From positions 1 to 6,709 of the forward strand of contig CANRGU010000068.1 in assembly GCA_947630255.1 (NCBI GenBank): a DNA stretch of 6,709 bases. Direction: 5' to 3'. This document shows positions 1-6,506 of the stretch, in pieces; within the stretch, counting starts at the first letter, position 1, and each line of letters begins with the position of its first letter. Under the pieces are notes generated by a model. That model saw nothing but the letters and a program-made list of their open reading frames with translations. It ran no database searches and had not been told where the DNA came from. This stretch comes from an uncultured Clostridia bacterium. Lineage in GTDB: Bacteria; Bacillota; Clostridia; TANB77; CAG-508. A program made the translations under genes and the position numbers.

Positions 1-1844
1 TCTTCAAATGATAATTCACTATCATTTGGAGACTTCTTTTCTACAAACCAATCCGGATATAATTTTTTAAATTTCATTAATAAAGAATATGCAATTGTTC
101 TATTAGAACATACTATCATTGCTTTTTGAACTCTATCGGGATCCTTTTCGCAAGACGAAATATAATGATCATGAATATCTACTGCTAATCTTTCTAGTCT
201 AGAAGGTTCTCCTAAAATCACATCCATAGAACTCATAGCTCTTTTACTTTTTTCTATTTCTTCTTTTGTTGCACCATCTTCAGCACATAATTTATAATAA
301 TTTTCTATTGCTTCTATTTTCTTTTTGTCTAGCAAAACCTTTGCAATACGAGGATGATATTTAATAGGTACTGTTAAACCATCTGCTACAGATTGATCCA
401 TAGTATAACGATCAATTTCATCTCCAAAAGTCTGATATGTCTCTGCTATTGGAGTTCCTGTAAAGCCAACAAAAGTTGCATTTGGAAAAGCTTCTCTTAA
501 TACTTTAGCATAAGGTTTTGAAATCATAGCCTTCATATTTTCATCCATATCTTTGCTAAATTGAATTTTTCTTGAATGATCTAATTGAGTTCTATGTGCT
601 TCATCAGAAAAACAAATAATGTTATTTCTATCATTTATTAAGCCAATTAAATCATCTTTTCTATCACAAAATTTTTGAATAGTGCAAATATAGAATCCTC
701 CACTTTTTCTTGTACCTAATTCAAGCCTTAATTGTGCTCTATCTTTAACAATATTTACTTCACCTACGTTTAAAAATTCTTTACTTTTTGTGAATAATTT
801 TGCTCCTTGTTTTTGAAGTTCATTTCTATCAACAATCATAACTATTGTTGGAGAACCCATTTCTGAGATATCATTACATCTTAACGATAATTGTCTAGCT
901 AAAAACGCCATTGTATATGTTTTTCCACAACCAGTTGCTCCAAAATAAGTACCTCCTTTTCCAGTACCTTCTTTAACTGATTTAACAATACTTTCTTTAA
1001 GTAATCTTGTTGCAAAGAATTGAGGATATCGACAAACAATTTCAACTTCATCTTTATCATATTCAGAATCCTGAAAGTATATATAATCTCTAAAAATTTC
1101 AAGAAATCTACTAGGATTATAGACTCCTTTAACCATGGTCATGGTTTCTTCAAATGGTAGTGTAGAAACTTTATCTTCAGAGTTTACCCTTCTCCAAGCA
1201 TAAAAATGTTCATATGGAGCTTTTACAGTTCCTAATCTAGTTTTTACCCCATCAGAAATACAAGCTAAAGGGCAATAATGTAATAAATGTGGTAAATCTC
1301 TCCAATATCTTATATTAATCTGTTCCCATGCATTATAAATTGTTGCATTAAAATCAGAAGGATTTTTTAACTCCATAATACATACTGGCAATCCATTTAT
1401 ATATAATAAAATATCTGGTCTTCTATTTTCCACCTTACCGTTATTTGTATAATCAATAGAAAGCTGATTAACAACTTTAAAAATATTATTACTTTTATCT
1501 TCAAAATCAATTAAATTTAATGTTTTATATGTACCATTATCAAGAGCAAAAGTAAAACCATCAACTATCCATTTATAAACTTTATGAAGTGTAGCAAAAT
1601 CACTTTCAGTACCAACTAATTTTATAACATCTACTAACCTATCTATTTCTTCAGATGAAAATTCAGGATTATTTTTTGCTATATATTCTTTTAAATCACT
1701 AATAAGTAAAACATCACGTTTTGTTACTCTTGAAAAATTTGTACCAGAGAGATATGTCCACCCCTCTTTTTCTAAAAATGATATAAGGGCATTTTCATAA
1801 TCCGATTCACAAAAACGACCACTATATTCTTTAAGATTATTCAT
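1..1844 (-). CDS. hsdR: Type I restriction endonuclease subunit R, N-terminal 614 residues (runs off the window)
   Basis: This is the motor and nuclease subunit of the type I restriction enzyme. With HsdM and HsdS it translocates DNA using ATP and cuts it far from an unmethylated target. The frame is open for 614 codons and leaves the window still open; family members are usually around 1000 residues, so the C-terminal part that contacts HsdM is not seen. In order: an N-terminal PD-(D/E)xK nuclease with RPD at about 142-144 and ELK at 158-160; a Walker A loop GATGCGKT at 302-309; a DEAH box at 414-417 within SDEAHRTQ; helicase motif III-like FTGTP near 461-465; and VCSNRT near 578-583 opening the second RecA-like domain. 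All catalytic residues in the visible part are intact, so it should be active. The ATG start at 1844 overlaps the hsdS end by 8 bp and has a strong ribosome site. Identification is firm. Confidence 0.95.
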   Translation of the reverse strand, partial: MNNLKEYSGRFCESDYENALISFLEKEGWTYLSGTNFSRVTKRDVLLISDLKEYIAKNNPEFSSEEIDRLVDVIKLVGTESDFATLHKVYKWIVDGFTFALDNGTYKTLNLIDFEDKSNNIFKVVNQLSIDYTNNGKVENRRPDILLYINGLPVCIMELKNPSDFNATIYNAWEQINIRYWRDLPHLLHYCPLACISDGVKTRLGTVKAPYEHFYAWRRVNSEDKVSTLPFEETMTMVKGVYNPSRFLEIFRDYIYFQDSEYDKDEVEIVCRYPQFFATRLLKESIVKSVKEGTGKGGTYFGATGCGKTYTMAFLARQLSLRCNDISEMGSPTIVMIVDRNELQKQGAKLFTKSKEFLNVGEVNIVKDRAQLRLELGTRKSGGFYICTIQKFCDRKDDLIGLINDRNNIICFSDEAHRTQLDHSRKIQFSKDMDENMKAMISKPYAKVLREAFPNATFVGFTGTPIAETYQTFGDEIDRYTMDQSVADGLTVPIKYHPRIAKVLLDKKKIEAIENYYKLCAEDGATKEEIEKSKRAMSSMDVILGEPSRLERLAVDIHDHYISSCEKDPDRVQKAMIVCSNRTIAYSLLMKFKKLYPDWFVEKKSPNDSELSFE

Positions 1845-2964
1845 GATTTTCTCCTTCCTTTAATGATCCTATTATTAAAATTGGACACAAATTCATTATT
1901 ACTTGTTTTAATTCTTCATTTATTTCTTTACGCTGTTTATATAACATAAATATATTTGCTAAATCTTGTTGTATTTCGACTGGTGGAATTGGAATTTTAA
2001 CATTAATTAAATCATCCCATGTAAATGTTTCTCTAGCACTGCCCCAAGAATGATATCGTGCATATCTATCAAATTCATTTCTATTAAAAAATAAACATAG
2101 ATAATGAGGTAATAATTTATTTTGATTAGTTTCAAAAACCTCATCAACAGAAGATACAACAATATCATAATCATAATCGTTTATTGCATAAGCAAAAACC
2201 TTTTCATTATGTGTTGTTTGGACGAATGCTATTTGATTTTTTTGAACAATTTTATAATTACTTAATTCATTTCTATTAACTTTAGCTGTTGGTTCATTAA
2301 ATGTCTTATATACACTTACATTTTTAACAACAGATATTTTATTATCTGTATTTTTATTATCTAATCGATTAATGTATTCTCCAATTTCCTCACAATTATA
2401 TTTTTTTCTTAAATTTTCTATTGTTGAATCGCAAGTTAATTTTAAATCATCTAATCCGTTTTCATAAGACTTTTGATTATCCAGCATTCCCGTATATATA
2501 TCAACATATTTTTGTTGAATAGTAATTGAAGGAAATGTTATATCCATATCACAAAATTCATTCCATAAAAATACTTCCGTTGAGCTACCCCAAGAATTAA
2601 AAACGGCTTTTCTATCCCATTCATCTCTTTTTAGCCACATCCACAAGTAATATGGTAATATTTCTTTTAACTTTTCCTTTTTTATTCTAAATGCAATATT
2701 ATTCCAACTTATTAAAAATCTTCTGTTTTCATCATTAAATCCAAATCCAATTTTTTTCCCATGTGTTCTTGGATTATAAATAAAATCATTTTTTGAAACA
2801 ATTATAAATTTAGGTAATTCCTTCGGATTTATATCAGCTTTTGTTGGAATTATTTCTTTAGTAAGGGTCATTCCCATTACATCGTCTAATCCTAGTTCTA
2901 AATTAGAATTGATTTCAGTTACTAATTCTACTAAATCTCCTAATTTACATTTACTCAATCCCAT
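1837..2964 (-). CDS. hsdS: Type I restriction-modification specificity subunit S, two target recognition domains
   Basis: HsdS reads the bipartite DNA target and bridges two HsdM subunits. The 375-residue protein is two tandem copies of one fold. The first recognition domain covers about residues 6-150 and carries FNSWGSSTEVFLW near 122-134. A helical connector follows at about 150-190. The second domain begins near 190, carries YHSWGSARETFTW near 304-316, and ends in a second helix rich in K, E and Q. Each recognition domain is closed by a similar stretch (ITIQQKYVDIY and VEIQQDLANIF). Both domains belong to the same SWGS-type class, so the two half-sites may be similar. I chose the ATG at 2964 over an in-frame TTG at 2970: AAAGG lies 8 nt before the ATG but only 2 nt before the TTG. 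The gene overlaps hsdM by 14 bp. No inverted repeats or recombinase for domain shuffling are seen in the window. Confidence 0.93.
   Translation of the reverse strand: MGLSKCKLGDLVELVTEINSNLELGLDDVMGMTLTKEIIPTKADINPKELPKFIIVSKNDFIYNPRTHGKKIGFGFNDENRRFLISWNNIAFRIKKEKLKEILPYYLWMWLKRDEWDRKAVFNSWGSSTEVFLWNEFCDMDITFPSITIQQKYVDIYTGMLDNQKSYENGLDDLKLTCDSTIENLRKKYNCEEIGEYINRLDNKNTDNKISVVKNVSVYKTFNEPTAKVNRNELSNYKIVQKNQIAFVQTTHNEKVFAYAINDYDYDIVVSSVDEVFETNQNKLLPHYLCLFFNRNEFDRYARYHSWGSARETFTWDDLINVKIPIPPVEIQQDLANIFMLYKQRKEINEELKQVIMNLCPILIIGSLKEGENHE
1851..1856 (-). promoter_or_regulatory. Ribosome binding site of hsdR inside the hsdS 3' end
   Basis: AAGGAG lies 6 nt before the hsdR ATG and is preceded by another GGA. 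It sits within the last codons of hsdS, in a short tail (KEGENHE) beyond the usual IGSL-like ending. The ATG overlaps the hsdS stop in ATGAATAA, which suggests translational coupling of R to S. Confidence 0.8.
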
Positions 2965-4612
2965 ATCCAATACCTTTAAAAGCGTCAGATAATAATTTTT
3001 GTGACTCTTTTTCTTTCTCTAATATATTTTTCATTTCGCTTTGAATGCGTTTCATTTCATTATCATAATCTATCTCTAGATCATGATCTATAAAATCAAT
3101 ATATTTACTAGGTATCAAAGTATAGTCTTTGTTTTCAATCGTTAATATTCCCTTTGGAATATCAATAATTGAATCTTCACTTGCATTAATGTATTTATTT
3201 TCTGTAATAACCGATTTATAAAATTCTGGTTCTTCATAACATTTTCCATCGATTCCTTCAGATTGCCATTTTTGATATATTTCTACTACTTTATTAATTT
3301 GTTTTTCATCTAAAAATGTCTTTTTATAATGTTCGTTTTTTACAGTATTTTTATTCCAGCTTCTTAAATCCATAAATAGCACTTCATGTTCTCTATTACG
3401 AAGCTTTCTTCCGTGATAATTACCACCTTTTTTATTTTGATTCAATATCCATAAAGTAACACTTATTGGTGTTGTAATAAATAACTCTCTTGGTAAAACA
3501 ATTATCGCCTCTATTTTATCGTTTTGTATTAATTTTTTTCTAATTATATAAGCTGTCCCATCGGTATCCGATAAGGCACCATTAGCTAATAAAAATCCTG
3601 CAACCCCCTCATTTGGTTTTAAATGAGATAGCATATGTAGAATCCACGCATAATTTGCATTACTTTCTGGTGGAATTGCATAATCTGTCCACCTTGAGTC
3701 GTTTTCTAAATTCGAATTATACCAACCTTTTAAATTAAAAGGTGGATTTGCCATAATATAATTAAAATACATTCCTTTATGTAAATCATTTGTAAATGTA
3801 GAATCACTCATTGAACCTAAATTATTACTAATTCCTCGTAAAGCAAGATTCATTTTTGCTAATCTGTGCGTAGCAGGTTCTTTTTCTTGTCCATAAACAT
3901 TTATTTTACTTATATCCCCTTGTTTTGATTTGACTAATTCTGTAGATTGTATAAACATTCCTCCAGAGCCACAACATGGGTCATAAAGTGTGCCATCATA
4001 TGGTTCTATTATTGAAGCAATTAATTGAACTACATCATGTGGTGTATAAAATTCTCCTTCTTCTTTTGTTGCATTAACTGCAAATTCTTTCAAAAAATAT
4101 TCATATACTCTTCCAATTAAGTCTTTTTCTTCACCAAAAGTTTTATGTGATATTTTATTAACCTCATCTACAATTTTTTTTATATCATTTGGTGCTAAAT
4201 TTCTTTGTGTAAAAGTACCTTCTATAAAACATCCTCTTAATTGTTCATGATTTTCACTTATAACTTTTAACGCATTATCCAGTATTACATTTAATTTTGT
4301 AGCAGGTGTATTAATTATTGTTGACCATCTAGCTTCTACTGGTAAATAATATGTCCCATCTGTAAAAGTTGCATCATCAAAAAATGCTTTTCTAATATTT
4401 TCATCGTCAGGATCAAGACCTTGTTCTATTAATTGTTCTCTTAATTTTTCTATACCATCTTCATACTTTTCTCCAATAAATCGTAAAAATACAAGCGTTA
4501 ACATCATATCTCTTTTCTCAAAAAATGATCCAGAATTTCTTGCTGCTCTTAAATAATCTCTACAATTAAATAATATTTTATCTAAATTAATTTTTTCATC
4601 TTTTTTAGCCAT
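2951..4612 (-). CDS. hsdM: Type I restriction-modification methyltransferase subunit M
   Basis: This is an N6-adenine DNA methyltransferase that uses S-adenosylmethionine. Two copies bind one HsdS to make the modification enzyme that protects the host genome, and the same M2S core guides HsdR. The protein is 553 residues, normal for the family. An N-terminal helical domain (about 8-160) precedes the catalytic domain, which has GEFYTP at 186-191 (motif X), DPCCGSGGMF at 211-220 (motif I, cofactor loop), GQE near 241-243, and the catalytic NPPF at 299-302 (motif IV). LPRELFITTPISVTLWIL follows near 373-390. The C-terminal helix (about 505-545) is the type that packs against HsdS. All key residues are present, so activity is expected. 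The start has AGGAG 8 nt upstream. It is the first gene of a tightly packed M-S-R run and the end overlaps hsdS. Identification is firm. Confidence 0.96.
   Translation of the reverse strand: MAKKDEKINLDKILFNCRDYLRAARNSGSFFEKRDMMLTLVFLRFIGEKYEDGIEKLREQLIEQGLDPDDENIRKAFFDDATFTDGTYYLPVEARWSTIINTPATKLNVILDNALKVISENHEQLRGCFIEGTFTQRNLAPNDIKKIVDEVNKISHKTFGEEKDLIGRVYEYFLKEFAVNATKEEGEFYTPHDVVQLIASIIEPYDGTLYDPCCGSGGMFIQSTELVKSKQGDISKINVYGQEKEPATHRLAKMNLALRGISNNLGSMSDSTFTNDLHKGMYFNYIMANPPFNLKGWYNSNLENDSRWTDYAIPPESNANYAWILHMLSHLKPNEGVAGFLLANGALSDTDGTAYIIRKKLIQNDKIEAIIVLPRELFITTPISVTLWILNQNKKGGNYHGRKLRNREHEVLFMDLRSWNKNTVKNEHYKKTFLDEKQINKVVEIYQKWQSEGIDGKCYEEPEFYKSVITENKYINASEDSIIDIPKGILTIENKDYTLIPSKYIDFIDHDLEIDYDNEMKRIQSEMKNILEKEKESQKLLSDAFKGIGYGIE
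2973..2977 (-). promoter_or_regulatory. Ribosome binding site of hsdS, deciding its start
   Basis: AAAGG lies within the end of hsdM, 8 nt before the ATG at 2964. It is too close to the TTG at 2970 to serve that codon, so the protein should begin MGLSKCKLGDL. Confidence 0.6.
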
Positions 4613-4620
4613 TTAACTTT

Positions 4621-4625
4621 CTCCT
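4621..4625 (-). promoter_or_regulatory. Ribosome binding site of hsdM
   Basis: AGGAG lies 8 nt before the hsdM ATG. It shares bases with the TAG stop of the hsdS-like relic (TAGGAG). The hsdS/hsdR junction similarly places its AAGGAG just before the downstream start. Confidence 0.8.
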
Positions 4626-4719
4626 ATAAACTTCCTATTAGCGTTAACCTTAATAGTTCTAATTTTACTTGAATTTTATTTATTTCGTTCTGTTGTAATT
4701 CTATATCTTTTATAATTTC
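4624..4719 (-). pseudogene. Relic of an hsdS C-terminal end
   Basis: A 31-codon reading frame with no start codon, directly preceded by a TAA, encodes a charged helix with the pattern NEINKIQVKLELL and ends in LIGSL at a TAG. The intact hsdS downstream has a closely similar tail: KEINEELKQ near 346-354, then IIGSL. It therefore looks like the last helix of a lost specificity gene whose body was deleted, leaving only the stretch joined to the hsdM ribosome site. What is seen is the resemblance and the absence of a start; that it descends from an hsdS is inference. It could also be a chance AT-rich helix-coding stretch, but the matching IGSL ending and its position before hsdM argue against that. 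Confidence 0.6.
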
Positions 4720-4739
4720 TTAAATATGTTATATCAAAA

Positions 4740-4768
4740 AATATATCACAAAAAGACATTTTTCTCAA
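4740..4768 (-). promoter_or_regulatory. Candidate internal promoter for hsdMSR
   Basis: TTGAGA (4763-4768), a 17-nt spacer and TATATT (4740-4745), with TGA directly before the -10 giving an extended -10 form. Each hexamer differs from consensus at one position. Transcription would begin near 4733, leaving a leader of about 120 nt that contains the hsdS relic. AT-rich sequence yields such matches by chance, so this is moderate evidence that hsdMSR can be transcribed apart from the upstream fusion gene. Confidence 0.45.
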
Positions 4769-4781
4769 TTTTTATATGTAA

Positions 4782-6425
4782 TTATATTAAATCAGCCATA
4801 TTTTTTAGTTCTTTTTTTAATTTTAATAGTCTTTTAGTTGTTGATTCTATAATTTCAAGTTTTACTTCAATTTTATCTACAATTTTTCTTTGTTCCTCCT
4901 TTGAAGGACAAGGAACAAGCATTTTTTGTAATTCTCCAACATTTATTGAAGGAATTGTTACACCACTTTTAATATTATTTAAAGAAATATTACCTTTTTC
5001 ACTATCTAAAAATGTCTTTAAATATAATGGATATAGTCTGTTTTGATCTGCTCTAATAATATTGATACTTCCATTTGCGATTATTCTTTCATCATATCCT
5101 ATATGTATTAAGCATTTCTTTATTTTATCGCCTCTTGCTGAAATAACAACATCTCCGTCTCTTAATAAATATCTATCTAAATTTCTTTCTCCTGAGTTAA
5201 TCATTTTTAATTCAGAACAAATTTCTCCTTCATCATTTATATTATTTATTTCAAGTATTTTATAATTCATTTCTTCTTCATTTTCCACTAGCATTTTATT
5301 TATTTCAGCTGAAGTAATTTGATAACCTCTAAATATATCCCAAGATACTTTGCCCAATTCTATTCCATTTTCAATTTCAACATTTCCTGTATAAATATTA
5401 TAGTTTAAAGAATAATTATTATCTCTAACCTTCTTTACATCTACCTCAACACTTTCGTTTTCAATAACTTTTTTAGCTTTTTCTAAATCAATAATGTTCA
5501 TCTTACCTTGCATAAAAAAGCATTCTTTTAAATTTATAAATTTAATATTTTTGCTTTTTCTTGATTTATTTAAAACAACTAATGAAATTTCGGTATTTGT
5601 ATAAGGTACTATTTTATTTGGTAGGTCAATAATAGATTCTATATATCCTTTTTCAATTAACTTTTTTCTTATCTCTCTATCTAATGTATTAAATAAACTT
5701 CCTTTAACCGTTGTAATTACAGCTCTACCATTTTCTTTTAATAAATTAAGTATTTTAATAACAGTTATCCAAGTCATTGAAATTCTACTAGATAATTCAA
5801 TATTTAAGTTGCTACATTCTTTTTCTAATATGTTTTGTATATCTTTATCGTATCTGCTGATAAAAGGAATATCAGCAAAAATATATTGATATTTTTTTTC
5901 AATATCTTCAACTAAAATATCTTTTGTAAAATAAGAAACATTATTATTGTTCATAGCATACATTTTTAATTTTGCTACTTCGACTGAACTATTATTTATT
6001 TCAAATCCATCTATTTTTATGTTCTTATGATTTTTAGTTAAAATTTCATCTATTTTACCAATTCCTGAATAAAGATCTAAAATATCAGATTCATCTTTTA
6101 TTTTTAATAAATAATCCATTATTTCAGCTACATTTTCAGGAGTTCGTACATCAAGAACAGATCTAATCTCTGGCTTATTTATAATTGCATTGACTAAGTC
6201 TTTTTCTTCGTTTTCTAATAATTTATTGATAGTTGTTATAGCTCTACTTTCCAAATGTTTGATACAAATTTTCATTTCGTTATCAATTAAATCATCTAAA
6301 TCTTTTAATGATTCTATTTTATTCTTTGAATTTCTTTTTAAAATTAAAACTGCTCCTAATATCATTATTTGAGTATATTCATCTGTTATTCCTTTGCTAA
6401 ATAATACTGTTTCTATTTCTAGCAT
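4782..6425 (-). CDS. Degenerate HsdM-like methyltransferase domain fused to a single HsdS-type recognition domain
   Basis: This 547-residue protein joins parts of two type I subunits. A short helical N-terminus (1-90) is followed by a methyltransferase fold: TPENVAEIMDYL near 95-106 matches motif X, ILDLYSGIG at 115-123 matches the cofactor loop, an acidic residue follows in GFEI (E142), and ADIPF at 184-188 sits where N6-adenine enzymes have NPPF. SLFNTLDREIRKKLIEKGYIESIIDLP (243-269) and LVVLNK match the end of the family's catalytic domain. From about 355 to 510 there is one target recognition domain, with IPSINVGELQKMLVPCPS followed by an EEQRKIVDKI helix (510-547) as in HsdS. Cofactor binding is plausible, but Asn-to-Asp and Pro-to-Ile changes in motif IV make methylation doubtful. 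No nuclease motif is seen. The start at 6425 is preceded by GAGG at 10 nt; longer in-frame starts have no suitable ribosome site and would begin upstream of the predicted transcript start. It could act as a regulator, a modulator of the adjacent type I enzyme, or a separate modification enzyme. Confidence 0.82.
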   Translation of the reverse strand: MLEIETVLFSKGITDEYTQIMILGAVLILKRNSKNKIESLKDLDDLIDNEMKICIKHLESRAITTINKLLENEEKDLVNAIINKPEIRSVLDVRTPENVAEIMDYLLKIKDESDILDLYSGIGKIDEILTKNHKNIKIDGFEINNSSVEVAKLKMYAMNNNNVSYFTKDILVEDIEKKYQYIFADIPFISRYDKDIQNILEKECSNLNIELSSRISMTWITVIKILNLLKENGRAVITTVKGSLFNTLDREIRKKLIEKGYIESIIDLPNKIVPYTNTEISLVVLNKSRKSKNIKFINLKECFFMQGKMNIIDLEKAKKVIENESVEVDVKKVRDNNYSLNYNIYTGNVEIENGIELGKVSWDIFRGYQITSAEINKMLVENEEEMNYKILEINNINDEGEICSELKMINSGERNLDRYLLRDGDVVISARGDKIKKCLIHIGYDERIIANGSINIIRADQNRLYPLYLKTFLDSEKGNISLNNIKSGVTIPSINVGELQKMLVPCPSKEEQRKIVDKIEVKLEIIESTTKRLLKLKKELKNMADLI

Positions 6426-6435
6426 AATTTTCATT

Positions 6436-6439
6436 CCTC
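6436..6439 (-). promoter_or_regulatory. Ribosome binding site of the M-S fusion gene, deciding its start
   Basis: GAGG within AGAGGA lies 10 nt before the ATG at 6425 and only 1 nt before another in-frame ATG at 6434, so the start MLEIETV is preferred over MKIMLEI. It lies 4 nt from the leader palindrome, so protein bound there or a hairpin formed from it could affect translation. Confidence 0.6.
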
Positions 6440-6443
6440 TTTC

Positions 6444-6461
6444 TTGGTTTGTTTTAACCAA
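6444..6461. promoter_or_regulatory. Second operator-like palindrome in the leader
   Basis: The plus strand reads TTGGTTTGTTTTAACCAA: the same 6-bp arms and 6-bp spacing as the upstream copy, differing only in four centre bases. Its centre is 45 bp from the first one, and it lies at about +6 to +24 of the predicted transcript, just ahead of the ribosome site. In RNA the arms could form a short hairpin. Two matching sites flanking the promoter core fit repression by a dimer or by looping. Confidence 0.6.
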
Positions 6462-6473
6462 TATCATATGAAT

Positions 6474-6502
6474 ATAATACCGCACATCTTGGTTCTTGTC
6501 AA
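6474..6502 (-). promoter_or_regulatory. Promoter of the restriction-modification locus
   Basis: A perfect -35 TTGACA (6497-6502), a 17-nt spacer and a -10 TATTAT (6474-6479, one mismatch) face leftwards into the M-S fusion gene. Transcription should begin near 6467, giving a leader of about 42 nt. The -35 box lies inside one palindrome and the early transcribed region holds a second, so the promoter appears to be regulated. Confidence 0.75.
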
Positions 6503-6506
6503 CCAA
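6489..6506. promoter_or_regulatory. Operator-like palindrome over the -35 box
   Basis: The plus strand reads TTGGTTCTTGTCAACCAA: perfect 6-bp arms TTGGTT and AACCAA around a 6-bp centre. It covers the whole -35 hexamer, so a bound protein would block RNA polymerase. The same arms, spacing and flanking bases (C before, T after) recur at 6444-6461. The binding protein is unknown; no classical helix-turn-helix regulator is encoded in the window. Confidence 0.65.

Noticed and set aside
899..1102. Minus-strand open frame of 67 codons
   Set aside because: It is out of frame within hsdR, whose frame is continuous and carries the Walker A motif in this same region.
2965..2970. TTG start of hsdS adding two residues
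   Set aside because: The only ribosome site, AAAGG, is 2 nt away from the TTG but 8 nt from the ATG at 2964.
4676..4759. A 27-codon minus-strand frame in the gap before hsdM
   Set aside because: No convincing ribosome site, no recognisable protein pattern, and it overlaps the candidate -10 box; probably chance.
4746..4770. AAAAA-TGTC-TTTTT as a terminator after the fusion gene
   Set aside because: The stem is only A-T pairs with no GC core, too weak for an intrinsic terminator.
4726..5265. Two plus-strand open frames of 106 and 67 codons opposite the fusion gene
   Set aside because: They are antisense to the recognition domain of the fusion gene, have hydrophobic compositions typical of reversed AT-rich coding DNA, and lack ribosome sites.
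5892..5899. Run of eight A on the coding strand just before motif IV of the fusion gene, as a phase-variation tract
   Set aside because: Similar A7-A8 runs occur elsewhere, for example in hsdM near 4174-4181, and are expected at this base composition and Lys-rich coding; nothing marks it as a switch.
6190..6372. Plus-strand open frame of 60 codons
   Set aside because: It is antisense to the N-terminal coding region of the fusion gene, with Ser/Phe/Ile-rich shadow composition.
6426..6506. Longer N-terminus of the fusion gene, starting at 6506 or at ATGs in between
   Set aside because: The 6506 start would lie inside the palindrome that covers the -35 box, upstream of the predicted transcript start; the ATG at 6434 is too close to GAGG. 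The ATG at 6425 fits best.
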